Of a stretch of 64,000 bases of DNA, positions 26,193 to 34,991 are shown in pieces. Under the pieces are notes generated by a model that saw nothing but the letters and a program-made list of their open reading frames with translations, had not been told where the DNA came from and did no database searches. The translations under genes were made by a program, and so were the position numbers. Origin of the DNA: Streptomyces sp. Y2F8-2 (GTDB taxonomy: Bacteria; Actinomycetota; Actinomycetes; Streptomycetales; Streptomycetaceae); NCBI RefSeq assembly GCF_014905555.1, contig NZ_BNGS01000001.1:434001-498000 (forward strand). The letters run 5' to 3'. Every line of letters starts with the position of its first letter. Within the stretch, counting starts at the first letter, position 1.

Positions 26193-27341
26193 TCACACCC
26201 CGGACGAGACCTCAGTCTTCTCGTCCGAGGCCGTCGCTTTTCCCTCGGCCGCGGCGAGCGCTCGGTTGCGGCGCACGGAGGACCAGAAGGACGCTGCGAT
26301 CAGGACGACGCCGACGAGGCCGGTGACCACCTCGTTGATCTCGTACTGGATGGTGACGAGGAGGATCACGGCGAGCGCGCCGATCGCGTAATGGGCGCCG
26401 TGCTCCAGGTAGACGTAGTCGTCGAGGGTGCCCTGGCGGACCAGGTAGACCGTCAGCGACCGCACGTACATCGCGCCGATGCCGAGGCCGAGCGCCATCA
26501 GGACGATGTCGTTGGTGATGGCGAACGCGCCGATCACGCCGTCGAAGGAGAAGGACGCGTCCAGGACCTCCAGGTAGAGGAACATGAAGAACGCGGCCTG
26601 GCCGGCCAGGAGCACCGCCGAGCGCGGCTTGCCGCTGCGGGCGGCCTCTTCCTCCTCCTCGTGCTCGCGCTCCTCCTCTTCCTCGAGCTTGTCCTCGAAG
26701 TAACCGGAGAGACCGCCGACGATCATGTAGGTGATCAGACCGGCGATACCGGAGATGAGCACCGTCTGCGCCTTGTCGACGTGCGCGCCGCCGTGCTGGT
26801 GGGCGTGGGCTGCGAAGGTCATGGAGGCGATCAGCAGGACGATCAGCGAGATGCAGACCGACAGCATGTCGACCTTGCCGAGCTTGGCGAGCGGACGCTC
26901 GATCCAGCGCAGCCACTGGATGTCCCGGTCCTCGAAGATGAAGTCGAGGAAGATCATCAGCAGGAACATACCGCCGAACGCCGCGATCGCCGGGTGGGCG
27001 TCGGTGACGAGCTGCTGGTACTGGTCCTTGTCCGTCAGCGCGAGGTTGACGGCGTCTATGGGGTTCTTCTTCGCGGTGACGGCGACGATGACGACGGGGA
27101 AGACCAGTCGCATGCCGAAGACCGCGATCAGCACGCCGACCGTGAGGAAGATCTTCTGCCAGAAGGCGTTCATCTTCTTCAGGATTCCGGCGTTGACCAC
27201 CGCGTTGTCGAAGGACAGCGAGATCTCGAGGATGGAGAGGATCGCCACGATGCCGAAGGCGGTCCACCCCCCATAGAGGACCGCCAGGGCCAAGCCGACC
27301 GCGGTGACCACGAACGACCAGCCGAAGGTTTTCAGAAGCAC
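26193..27341 (-). CDS. DUF475/TerC-like integral membrane protein
   Basis: Inner-membrane protein of 382 aa with about eight or nine TM helices. TerC-family signatures are present: SLSFDNAVVNAGIL in the first half and DASFSFDGVIGAFAI in the second, each with the acidic TM residue thought to bind cations. A highly acidic cytoplasmic loop (KLEEEEEREHEEEEE) separates the halves, and HAHQHGGAH is a second possible metal site. TerC-type proteins are linked to metal export and TerD-complex docking at the membrane. GTG start with a weak upstream site. It sits 176 bp downstream of a TerD gene. Confidence 0.92.
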   Translation of the reverse strand: MLLKTFGWSFVVTAVGLALAVLYGGWTAFGIVAILSILEISLSFDNAVVNAGILKKMNAFWQKIFLTVGVLIAVFGMRLVFPVVIVAVTAKKNPIDAVNLALTDKDQYQQLVTDAHPAIAAFGGMFLLMIFLDFIFEDRDIQWLRWIERPLAKLGKVDMLSVCISLIVLLIASMTFAAHAHQHGGAHVDKAQTVLISGIAGLITYMIVGGLSGYFEDKLEEEEEREHEEEEEAARSGKPRSAVLLAGQAAFFMFLYLEVLDASFSFDGVIGAFAITNDIVLMALGLGIGAMYVRSLTVYLVRQGTLDDYVYLEHGAHYAIGALAVILLVTIQYEINEVVTGLVGVVLIAASFWSSVRRNRALAAAEGKATASDEKTEVSSGV

Positions 27342-27517
27342 TGGCTACCCAATCCGTATGTGTACGGGGCTACCCGTCGCCGTACCCGGCTTTACCCAAC
27401 ATTGACCACAGAGTCTAGAGGGGTCCCGGTCCAGCCGGGACATGTGGTCAAGCCGTACCGGAACATCGCAGGTCCGGGAGGGCAAAGGCCTGGAGGCGGG
27501 CACAGCGGAGAGCCCCT

Positions 27518-28093
27518 TTACGAAACGTTCACTCCGAAGTCGAGAGCGATGCCGCGCAGGCCGGACGCGTACCCCTGACCCACGGCGCGGAACTTCCATT
27601 CGCCGCTGTGGCGGTAGACCTCGCCGAAGATCATGGCCGTTTCGGTGGAGGCGTCCTCGCTGAGGTCGTAGCGGGCGAGCTCCTGGCCGTCGGCCTGGTT
27701 GACGACACGGATGAAGGCATTGCTGACCTGGCCGAACGTCTGACCGCGCTCATCGGCGAGGTGGATGGAGACCGGGAAGACGATCTTGTCGCACTGGGGC
27801 GGGACCTTGGAGAGGTCCACCAGGATGCTCTCGTCGTCGCCCTCACCCTCACCGGTGAGGTTGTCGCCGGTGTGTTCGACAGAGCCGTCGGGGCTCTTGA
27901 GCTGGTTGTAGAAGACGAACCACTCGTCACCGAGAACCCGACCGCCGCTGCACAGCAGTGCGCTGGCATCGAGGTCGAAGGGGGCCCCGGTGGTGGAGCG
28001 CGCGTCCCAGCCGAGCCCGATCATCACCTGCGTGAGGTTCGGCGCGGCCTTGGACAGGGAGACGTTGCCTCCCTTGGCGAGCGTGACGCCCAT
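27518..28093 (-). CDS. TerD family protein (paralogue 1)
   Basis: Cytoplasmic Ca2+-binding stress protein of 191 aa, standard length for TerD. It starts [20 protein letters not shown]. The Ca2+ ligand regions [10 protein letters not shown] and [13 protein letters not shown] are intact. The C terminus [20 protein letters not shown]...[14 protein letters not shown] is diagnostic. It is about 75% similar to the next gene upstream and both face the same way, so recent tandem duplication is likely. The start has GGGGAGGATCAGG upstream. Confidence 0.95.
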   Translation of the reverse strand: MGVTLAKGGNVSLSKAAPNLTQVMIGLGWDARSTTGAPFDLDASALLCSGGRVLGDEWFVFYNQLKSPDGSVEHTGDNLTGEGEGDDESILVDLSKVPPQCDKIVFPVSIHLADERGQTFGQVSNAFIRVVNQADGQELARYDLSEDASTETAMIFGEVYRHSGEWKFRAVGQGYASGLRGIALDFGVNVS

Positions 28094-28127
28094 GATCCTG
28101 ATCCTCCCCGGTACGTGGTTGCCCCGG

Positions 28128-28440
28128 GAGCGAAAGCCCCCGGTGGCCGGGGGCTGATCCCCCGGTCGCGGGGGTTTCCTCCCCCGGTGGCCGGGGTGGT
28201 GCCCCGGTGACGAGGCCGGCCCCGGTGGCAGGGCTTCACCCCGTTGCTCGGGCTTGGCCCCATTGATGGGTCGGCCCACTGAGGGTCGGCCCCACTGATG
28301 GGTCGGCCCCGGCGATGGAGTCGACCCCGGCGATGAGGGTTTCTTCCCCCGGCTGGTCGGGGGCTCCCCCGGTGGTCCTGGTTTCTCCCCCGGTGACCGG
28401 AGGGGAAACCCTCGGCGGCCGGAGGCGTGGTGCCGCGCGG
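28128..28440. repeat. Degenerate G/C repeat block between the two TerD paralogues
   Basis: The 473-bp gap 28094-28566 has no gene. Most of it is an irregular repeat of CCCCCGGTGGCCGGGG, GGTCGGCCCCACTGATG and related units, 18-25 bp apart, many self-complementary. On the minus strand it reads Pro/Gly/Ser-rich and is open in one frame, but composition argues against coding. It may be a hairpin-rich transcript segment between paralogues. Confidence 0.75.
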
Positions 28441-28566
28441 GCGAGTCGTCGAGGCCGGAGGCAGGCCGACGAGCCCCGAGGGGCACACGGCCCTCGCGCA
28501 GCAGACGGCTCCCCGCACCGCCCGCGCCGGACGGTGCGGAGGAGTCCGTGGGCTGGTGCGCTCGGC

Positions 28567-29142
28567 TCAGACGTTGACGCCGAAGTCCTGGGCGATGCCC
28601 CGCAGGCCCGAGGCGTAGCCCTGGCCGATGGCACGGAACTTCCACTCGGTGCCATGGCGGTACAGCTCGCCGAACACCATGGCGGTCTCCGTGGACGCGT
28701 CCTCGCTCAGGTCGTACCGCGCGATCTCCTGCTGGTTGGCCTGGTTCACCACGCGGATGAACGCGTTGCGCACCTGGCCGAAGGACTGCTGACGGTTCTC
28801 GGCGTCGTAGATCGACACCGGGAAGACGATCTTGTCGACGTCCGCCGGCACACCGGCGAGGTTGACCTTGATCACCTCGTCGTCGCCCTCGCCCTCACCC
28901 GTGAGGTTGTCACCCGTGTGCTCGACGGAGCCGTCGGGGCTCTTGAGGTTGTTGAAGAACACGAAGTGCTGGTCGCTGGCCACCTTGCCCGACGAGTTCA
29001 GCAGCAGAGCGCTGGCGTCCAGGTCGAAGTCGGTGCCGGTGGTGGTGCGGACGTCCCAGCCGAGTCCCACGAGGACCGCGGTCAGGCCGGGGGCCTCCTT
29101 GGTCAGCGATACGTTGCCGCCCTTGCTGAGGCTGACTCCCAC
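28567..29142 (-). CDS. TerD family protein (paralogue 2)
   Basis: Cytoplasmic TerD protein of 191 aa, same length and motifs as its neighbour: [24 protein letters not shown], and [23 protein letters not shown]. The GTG start (VGVSLSKGG) was chosen because GGAGG lies 5 nt upstream and the length then equals the paralogue. An ATG four codons upstream overlaps that site. Ca2+-dependent assembly near the TerC membrane protein is the family model. Confidence 0.95.
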   Translation of the reverse strand: MGVSLSKGGNVSLTKEAPGLTAVLVGLGWDVRTTTGTDFDLDASALLLNSSGKVASDQHFVFFNNLKSPDGSVEHTGDNLTGEGEGDDEVIKVNLAGVPADVDKIVFPVSIYDAENRQQSFGQVRNAFIRVVNQANQQEIARYDLSEDASTETAMVFGELYRHGTEWKFRAIGQGYASGLRGIAQDFGVNV

Positions 29143-29297
29143 GAGTCCCTCCATTGGTGTCCAGGGGCGGGGAGCCCCGTCGTGCGATGTACCGGATCAA
29201 CGAGTCGATCCTAGTGACGGGTTCCCACGCCCCACAGGCCTTGGAACCGAAGTAAGCCGAAGGGGCGCGCCCCTCGGGCGGACCCTTCGACACGGGA

Positions 29298-29756
29298 TCA
29301 CAGGGTGTCGAGCGCCTTCACGTACTCGTTCAGGTCGCGCGCGTCCGGCAGGCCGTTGACGACGGTCCACCGCACGACGCCCTCCTTGTCGATGATGAAG
29401 GTCCCGCGCACCGCGCAACCCTTGTCCTCGTCGAAGACGCCGTAGGCGCGCGAAATGTTGCCGTGCGGCCAGAAGTCGGACAGCAGCGGGTACTCCAGGC
29501 CCTCCTGCTCGGCGAAGACACGCAGGGTGTGGATGGAGTCGTTGGAGACGGCGAGCAGCTGGGTGTCGTCGTTGACGAACTTCGGCAGGTTGTCGCGCAG
29601 CGCGCACAGCTCGCCGGTGCACACGCCGGTGAAGGCGAACGGGTAGAAGAGCAGCACCACGTTCTTCTGACCGCGGAAGTCCGAGAGCTTCACGGCCCTG
29701 CCGTGGTTGTCCTTGAGCTCGAAGTCGGGGGCCTTGTCGCCGACCTGGATCGCCAT
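29298..29756 (-). CDS. Peroxiredoxin, AhpE type
   Basis: Thiol peroxidase of 152 aa. Thioredoxin fold; peroxidatic Cys46 in [18 protein letters not shown], with Thr43 and Arg of the active site following. Cys51 may be a resolving Cys, as in some AhpE-like 1-Cys/atypical 2-Cys enzymes. Reduces peroxides using mycothiol or thioredoxin systems in actinobacteria. AGGGAAG lies 7 nt before the ATG. In Streptomyces this gene commonly neighbours DUF3052 and aceE, as here. Confidence 0.95.
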   Translation of the reverse strand: MAIQVGDKAPDFELKDNHGRAVKLSDFRGQKNVVLLFYPFAFTGVCTGELCALRDNLPKFVNDDTQLLAVSNDSIHTLRVFAEQEGLEYPLLSDFWPHGNISRAYGVFDEDKGCAVRGTFIIDKEGVVRWTVVNGLPDARDLNEYVKALDTL

Positions 29757-29847
29757 GGTCCTGCTTCCCTTTCGACGGGACGGTTGAGGCAGGACCACCC
29801 TACGCAGCGACCAGGGCACGCTCACGGACGGGCTGGGCGAAACCAGC

Positions 29848-29945
29848 CCGTCCTGGGGGTGCCCCCTGCTCGAAGAGCTTGGCGGAGATCGAGGACGAGG
29901 CCGTTCAGGCCGATGGGGTCTGGGGGCGCAGCCCCCGGCTGCGGC
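29848..29945. repeat. Small Streptomyces-type intergenic repeats
   Basis: The gap between the peroxiredoxin and DUF3052 genes holds a CTGGGGGTGCCCCCTGCTCG...AGCTTGG unit (about 29855-29883) and a perfect GGGGGCGCAGCCCCC palindrome in a GGGGTCTG context (29922-29936). Similar units recur near 14.5 kb and inside fabH. I know these as dispersed short repeats of streptomycetes; no transposase is associated. Confidence 0.6.
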
Positions 29946-29991
29946 CACCCAGACGGGGGCACCGCTCAGCGCACGGCACCCCAGCGGAGCG

Positions 29992-30429
29992 TCACCGCTT
30001 GGACTTCGCCGCCTTCGGCGTCACCAGACGCGAGCCGCTCCAGTCCTTGCCCACACTGACGCTCTTGGACGCCGACAGACCCGCCGTCGTCGCGGCCTCC
30101 GAGATGTCGCTGGGCTCCACGTAGCCCGTTCGGCCGGTCTTCGGCGTGAGGAGCAGGATCGAGCCGCCTTCTTCGACGTACGTGGTGGCGTCCACCAGCG
30201 CATCCGTCAGGTCGCCGTCCTCGTCGCGGAACCACAGCACCACGGCATCGGCAACGTCGTCGTAGTCCTCGTCCACGAGCTCGCTGCCGACAACTTCCTC
30301 GATGGCCTCGCGAAGCTCCTGGTCGACATCGTCGTCGTAGCCGATCTCCTGGACCACCTGCTCGGGCTGGAACCCCAGCCTCACGGCAGGGTTCGTCCGC
30401 TCCTCCGCGTGGTCCGCGGTCGCGCTCAC
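29992..30429 (-). CDS. DUF3052 family protein
   Basis: Acidic soluble protein of 145 aa. The blocks [32 protein letters not shown] and [22 protein letters not shown] match DUF3052, a conserved actinobacterial family without known function. The GTG start ([11 protein letters not shown]) was chosen because AGGAGG lies 6 nt upstream; an ATG six codons earlier would place that site inside the gene. It is divergent from aceE, a conserved pairing, so shared regulation with pyruvate oxidation is possible. Confidence 0.92.
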   Translation of the reverse strand: MSATADHAEERTNPAVRLGFQPEQVVQEIGYDDDVDQELREAIEEVVGSELVDEDYDDVADAVVLWFRDEDGDLTDALVDATTYVEEGGSILLLTPKTGRTGYVEPSDISEAATTAGLSASKSVSVGKDWSGSRLVTPKAAKSKR

Positions 30430-30856
30430 GGGTTGCCTCCTGATCATGTGTTGGTGAGTATCTCAGCCACGCGCGTACGCGAAGCATTGGCCGTAGTCCA
30501 CACGGGCGGGGCGGATCGCGCAAGTACCCGGCGGTTCAGACCGCCGAAACGGTGACGATCCCGGCCGTGTCGCCGCAACTCCAGGCACCGTATCGCGCCG
30601 CGAGGTGACCTACACCACACCGTTCTGCCCGGTTTGCGCATTCCGGAATCATCCGCGGGTACGAGTCCCGAATGACTTTGCGGGGCGCGTCACGGCCTGG
30701 GCGTATCGTTGCGTTTTGATCGGGCCCGCCCCTGAACATCCGGTCCGCCGCCGTGGTTACCTCGCGGTAGAGATGACGTTTCACTTCCCCGAGGTACACG
30801 ATGGGGACCGGTGCAGGCACAGGAAAAAAGTGGCCCTCTGACAGGTAAGGAACAGC
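30430..30856. other. Intergenic region between DUF3052 and aceE
   Basis: No gene recognised. The region should hold both divergent promoters. Candidates are a GATACT about 30 nt before the DUF3052 start on the minus strand and TATCGT near 30702 on the plus strand. The lower GC stretch 30640-30720 fits promoter DNA. A 78-codon frame on the plus strand has poor codon bias and is rejected. Confidence 0.5.
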
Positions 30857-33604
30857 GTGGCTTCCGGATCCGATCGCAATCCGATCATCATTGGCGGCCT
30901 TCCGAGTCAGGTTCCTGACTTCGATCCCGAGGAAACCCAGGAGTGGCTCGACTCGCTCGACGCCGCCGTGGACCAGCGCGGCCGTGAGCGGGCCCGCTAC
31001 CTGATGCTCCGTCTGATCGAGCGGGCCCGTGAGCGGCGTGTGGCCGTGCCCGAGATGCGCAGCACGGACTACGTCAACACCATCGCGACCAAGGACGAGC
31101 CGTTCTTCCCCGGAAACGAGGAGATCGAGCGCAAGATCCTCAACGCCACCCGGTGGAACGCCGCCGTCATGGTCTCCCGCGCCCAGCGCCCGGGCATCGG
31201 CGTCGGCGGTCACATCGCGACGTTCGCCTCCTCCGCCTCGCTGTACGACGTGGGCTTCAACCACTTCTTCCGCGGCAAGGACGAGGGCGACGGCGGCGAC
31301 CAGGTCTTCTTCCAGGGGCACGCCTCCCCGGGCATCTACGCCCGCGCGTACCTCCTGGACCGGCTCACCGAGCAGCACCTGGACGGCTTCCGCCAGGAGA
31401 AGTCCAAGTCCCCGTACGGCCTCTCCAGCTACCCGCACCCGCGGTCGATGCCGGACTTCTGGGAGTTCCCGACGGTCTCCATGGGCCTCGGCCCGATCGG
31501 CGCGATCTACCAGGCGCGGATGAACCGCTACATGGAGGCGCGCGGCATCGCCGACGCCTCCAAGTCGCACGTGTGGGCCTTTCTGGGCGACGGCGAGATG
31601 GACGAGCCCGAGTCGCTCGGACAGCTGACGATCGCCGCCCGCGAGGGCCTGGACAACCTGACCTTCGTCGTCAACTGCAACCTGCAGCGCCTGGACGGCC
31701 CGGTGCGCGGCAACGGCAAGATCATCCAGGAGCTGGAGTCGGTCTTCCGTGGCGCCGGCTGGAACGTGATCAAGCTCATCTGGGACCGCTCCTGGGACCC
31801 GCTGCTGGCCCGGGACCGGGACGGCGTGCTGGTCAACAAGATGAACACGACGCCCGACGGCCAGTTCCAGACGTACGCCACCGAGTCCGGCGCGTACATC
31901 CGCGAGCACTTCTTCGGCGACGACCTGCGGCTGCGCGCGATGGTCGAGAACATGACCGACGACCAGATCCTGCACCTGGGCCGCGGCGGTCACGACCACC
32001 GCAAGATCTACGCCGCGTTCTCCGCGGCGAAGGCCCACAAGGGCCAGCCGACGGTGATCCTGGCCAAGACGATCAAGGGCTGGACGCTGGGCCCGAACTT
32101 CGAGGGCCGCAACGCCACCCACCAGATGAAGAAGCTGACGGTCACCGACCTCAAGCACTTCCGGGACCGCCTGCACCTGCCGATCTCCGACAAGGAGCTG
32201 GAGTCCGGCCCGCCGCCGTACTACCACCCGGGCCGGGACTCGGAGGAGATCCAGTACATGCACGACATGCGCAAGGCGTGCGGCGGGTACGTCCCGACGC
32301 GCGTCGTGCGGTCGAAGCCGCTGGCGCTGCCGGACGACAAGACGTACGCGACTGTGAAGAAGGGCTCCGGTCAGCAGTCCATCGCCACGACCATGGCGTT
32401 CGTACGGCTGTTGAAGGACCTCATGCGGGACAAGGAGCTCGGCAGGCGGTTCGTACTGATCGCGCCCGACGAGTACCGCACCTTCGGCATGGACTCGTTC
32501 TTCCCGAGCGCGAAGATCTACAACCCGCTCGGTCAGCAGTACGAGGCCGTGGACCGGGACCTGCTGCTCGCGTACAAGGAATCGCCGACCGGGCAGATGC
32601 TGCACGACGGCATCTCCGAGGCGGGCTGCACGGCGTCGCTGATCGCGGCGGGTTCGGCGTACGCCACGCACGGCGAGCCGCTCATCCCGGTGTACGTCTT
32701 CTACTCGATGTTCGGTTTCCAGCGCACCGGCGACCAGTTCTGGCAGATGGCCGACCAGCTGGCGCGCGGCTTCGTCCTCGGCGCGACCGCCGGACGTACG
32801 ACACTGACCGGTGAGGGCCTGCAGCACGCGGACGGCCACTCGCAGCTGCTCGCCTCCACCAACCCGGCGTGCGTGGCCTACGACCCGGCGTTCGCCTACG
32901 AGATCGCCTACATCGTCCAGGACGGCCTGCGCCGGATGTACGGTTCCTCGCCCGAGCACCCGCACGGCGAGGACGTCTTCTACTACCTCACCGTCTACAA
33001 CGAGCCGATCCAGCACCCGGCCGAGCCGGCGAACGTGGACGTCGAGGGCATCCTCAAGGGCATCTACCGCTTCAGCGAGGGCACGGCGGGCAGCGTCCCG
33101 GCGCAGATCATGGCCTCGGGCGTCGCTCTGCCCTGGGCGATCGAGGCGCAGAAGCTCCTCGCCGAGGAGTGGAACGTGAAGGCCGACGTCTGGTCGGCCA
33201 CCTCCTGGAACGAGCTGCGGCGCGAGGCGGTGGCGTGCGAGGAGCACAACCTGCTGCACCCGGAGGAGGAGCAGCGCGTCCCGTACGTGACGCGGAAGCT
33301 CAGCGGTGCTCAGGGGCCGTTCGTGGCGGTGTCCGACTGGATGCGGTCGGTGCCGGACCAGATCGCGCGCTGGGTGCCGGGCACGTACCAGTCACTGGGC
33401 GCGGACGGCTTCGGCTTCGCCGACACGCGCGGTGCGGCGCGCCGCTTCTTCCACATCGACGCGCAGTCCGTCGTCGTGGCGGTGCTCGCGGAGCTGGCGA
33501 AGGAGGGGAAGGTCGACCGCTCGGTGCTGAAGCAGGCCATCGACCGGTATCAGCTGCTGGATGTGACGGCGGCGGACCCGGGCGCGGCGGGTGGCGACGC
33601 GTGA
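30857..33604 (+). CDS. aceE: Pyruvate dehydrogenase E1 component, homodimeric AceE type
   Basis: Thiamine-diphosphate enzyme of 915 aa that decarboxylates pyruvate and acetylates the lipoyl group of E2 in the pyruvate dehydrogenase complex. The length and single-chain layout fit the E. coli-type homodimer. The ThDP motif runs from [10 protein letters not shown] to NCNLQRLDG. Conserved active-site His residues occur in [11 protein letters not shown] and [34 protein letters not shown] is a typical block. The GTG has AAGGAAC at 8 nt. Terminated by a strong hairpin, so it is monocistronic; E2/E3 genes are elsewhere. Confidence 0.97.
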   Translation: MASGSDRNPIIIGGLPSQVPDFDPEETQEWLDSLDAAVDQRGRERARYLMLRLIERARERRVAVPEMRSTDYVNTIATKDEPFFPGNEEIERKILNATRWNAAVMVSRAQRPGIGVGGHIATFASSASLYDVGFNHFFRGKDEGDGGDQVFFQGHASPGIYARAYLLDRLTEQHLDGFRQEKSKSPYGLSSYPHPRSMPDFWEFPTVSMGLGPIGAIYQARMNRYMEARGIADASKSHVWAFLGDGEMDEPESLGQLTIAAREGLDNLTFVVNCNLQRLDGPVRGNGKIIQELESVFRGAGWNVIKLIWDRSWDPLLARDRDGVLVNKMNTTPDGQFQTYATESGAYIREHFFGDDLRLRAMVENMTDDQILHLGRGGHDHRKIYAAFSAAKAHKGQPTVILAKTIKGWTLGPNFEGRNATHQMKKLTVTDLKHFRDRLHLPISDKELESGPPPYYHPGRDSEEIQYMHDMRKACGGYVPTRVVRSKPLALPDDKTYATVKKGSGQQSIATTMAFVRLLKDLMRDKELGRRFVLIAPDEYRTFGMDSFFPSAKIYNPLGQQYEAVDRDLLLAYKESPTGQMLHDGISEAGCTASLIAAGSAYATHGEPLIPVYVFYSMFGFQRTGDQFWQMADQLARGFVLGATAGRTTLTGEGLQHADGHSQLLASTNPACVAYDPAFAYEIAYIVQDGLRRMYGSSPEHPHGEDVFYYLTVYNEPIQHPAEPANVDVEGILKGIYRFSEGTAGSVPAQIMASGVALPWAIEAQKLLAEEWNVKADVWSATSWNELRREAVACEEHNLLHPEEEQRVPYVTRKLSGAQGPFVAVSDWMRSVPDQIARWVPGTYQSLGADGFGFADTRGAARRFFHIDAQSVVVAVLAELAKEGKVDRSVLKQAIDRYQLLDVTAADPGAAGGDA

Positions 33605-33647
33605 CGTCACGCCGCGCTCGGGTTGAGCGGTAGCGGCGGTGACGGCC

Positions 33648-33681
33648 GAAGGGCGGCGGGGCCCGGCTCCCGCCGCCCTTC
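33648..33681 (+). terminator. Hairpin terminator after aceE
   Basis: Perfect 13-bp arms GAAGGGCGGCGGG and CCCGCCGCCCTTC with an 8-nt loop. Confidence 0.9.
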
Positions 33682-33717
33682 GTCGTCATATCTCTTTACG
33701 TTCTTTACGATGCGGGC

Positions 33718-34461
33718 ATGAACGAGCAGTCGGCGCAGGCCCGTTGGGAGGACCTCACCCAGCGCCCCCTGCTGGCGCTGGCGGTCCTGTTCGGCGTCGC
33801 GTACGCGGTGCCGATCGTGGACAGCGGGGCGAGCCGGGCAGTGGCGACCGCTTGCGCGGTGGCGGAGTGGGCGGTGTGGGCGGCGTTCGCCGCCGACTAC
33901 CTGGTGCGGCTGGCGCTGTCCGGCCGGCGGCGTGAGTTCGTACGGACGCACTGGCTGGACCTGTGCGCGGTGATCCTGCCGATGCTGCAGCCGCTCAGAC
34001 TGCTGCGGATGGTGGCCACGCTGATACTCGTGGGGCGGCGGGCGCGGATGGCCTCGCAGATCCGGCTGACGACGTATGTCGGCGGAGCGGTGATCGGGCT
34101 GCTGATGTTCGGGTCGCTGGCCGTGCTGTCGGTGGAACGGGAGTCGCCGCGCGGGAACATCAGGACGCTGGGCGACGCGGTGTGGTGGTCGTTCACGACG
34201 ATGACGACTGTCGGGTACGGGGATCATGCGCCGACCACCGGGCTGGGGCGGATGATCGCCGTCGGGCTGATGCTGTCGGGCATAGCCCTGCTGGGTGTGG
34301 TGACCGCGAACATCGCCGCGTGGTTCATCGCGCGGTTCGAGAAGGACGACGTCGAGGAGCGGCGGCAGACCGCGGCGATCGAGGCGCTGACGGAGGAGGT
34401 GCGGGCGCTTCGCGCGGAGGTCGCCTCGCTGGTGCGGGAGCGGGAGGGGCAGCGGGGTTAG
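33718..34461 (+). CDS. Voltage-gated-type potassium channel
   Basis: Tetrameric K+ channel subunit of 247 aa. Helices S1-S3 fill residues 18-90; the S4-like segment is QPLRLLRMVATLILVGRRAR with regularly spaced Arg. The pore helix and selectivity filter are WWSFTTMTTVGYGD. After S6 (MIAVGLMLSGIALLGVVTANIAAWF) a C-terminal coiled coil (EERRQTAAIEALTEEVRALRAEVASLVRE) probably drives tetramer assembly. No Shine-Dalgarno site; TACGAT lies 6 nt before the ATG, suggesting a leaderless mRNA. Confidence 0.95.
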   Translation: MNEQSAQARWEDLTQRPLLALAVLFGVAYAVPIVDSGASRAVATACAVAEWAVWAAFAADYLVRLALSGRRREFVRTHWLDLCAVILPMLQPLRLLRMVATLILVGRRARMASQIRLTTYVGGAVIGLLMFGSLAVLSVERESPRGNIRTLGDAVWWSFTTMTTVGYGDHAPTTGLGRMIAVGLMLSGIALLGVVTANIAAWFIARFEKDDVEERRQTAAIEALTEEVRALRAEVASLVREREGQRG

Positions 34462-34498
34462 CCCCGTGCCGGGGAGTTCACGACTGCCCGCAGCTGCG

Positions 34499-34795
34499 CT
34501 ACGTCAACCCCGGCGCCCCGCCCGCCAGCCACACGATCGCCAGGAGCGTGTCGATCGCTCCCAGGACCACGGCCACCAGGGCCGGCACCGAACGGTTTCC
34601 CGTCCAGGTGCGGCCCATGGCCAGCCAGCCGCAGACGACCGCGACCGGGCCCAGGATGATGCCGAGGGCGAAGAAGCCCGCGATCGCACAGATGACTCCG
34701 ACGATCCCGAGCGTCGCGCGATCCGGCCCGCTCCGGGACCACATCCGGCTCCGTGAGCGGGGGTACCTGCGCGTGCCGTGTCCGAAGCCCGCCAT
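34499..34795 (-). CDS. DUF4190-type small membrane protein
   Basis: 98-aa protein with a basic N terminus (RRYPRSRSRMW) and two TM helices: ATLGIVGVICAIAGFFALGIILGPVAVVCGWLAMG, a DUF4190 hallmark, and ALVAVVLGAIDTLLAIVWLA. The family has no defined function. Three ATGs are consecutive; the third is best spaced from GGGAG. It converges on the K+ channel gene. Confidence 0.8.
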   Translation of the reverse strand: MAGFGHGTRRYPRSRSRMWSRSGPDRATLGIVGVICAIAGFFALGIILGPVAVVCGWLAMGRTWTGNRSVPALVAVVLGAIDTLLAIVWLAGGAPGLT

Positions 34796-34991
34796 CATCA
34801 TCTCCCTGAACTCGGCCGTCGGTTCGGGCTGATGTGCGGGTACCCCCGTTTCGCGTTTCAGTCCTGCCGATGCGCTGCCCCCCTCCAGCAGCGCACCGCA
34901 GGACGTGACCCACTGTGACCCGCGGCACGCGCCCGGCGGGAGGGATCTTGAGCGCCTTCACCCTGATGAGCGAACTTGCCCCCGGGCGGCG

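Noticed and set aside
28128..28440. Possible CRISPR array in the repeat block
   Set aside because: Units are irregular in length and sequence with no constant repeat/spacer alternation and no cas genes.
28094..28645. N-terminal extension of TerD paralogue 1 through the repeat block
   Set aside because: The open frame is Pro/Gly/Ser-rich repeat translation; the family start MGVTLAKGG has its own ribosome-binding site and gives the standard 191 aa.
30605..30841. 78-codon plus-strand frame upstream of aceE starting MTYTTPFCPVC
   Set aside because: No Shine-Dalgarno, mixed third positions, lies in the expected promoter region. A CPVC motif alone is not enough.
30536..33259. 907-codon minus-strand frame
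   Set aside because: Antisense of aceE, which is unmistakable on the plus strand.
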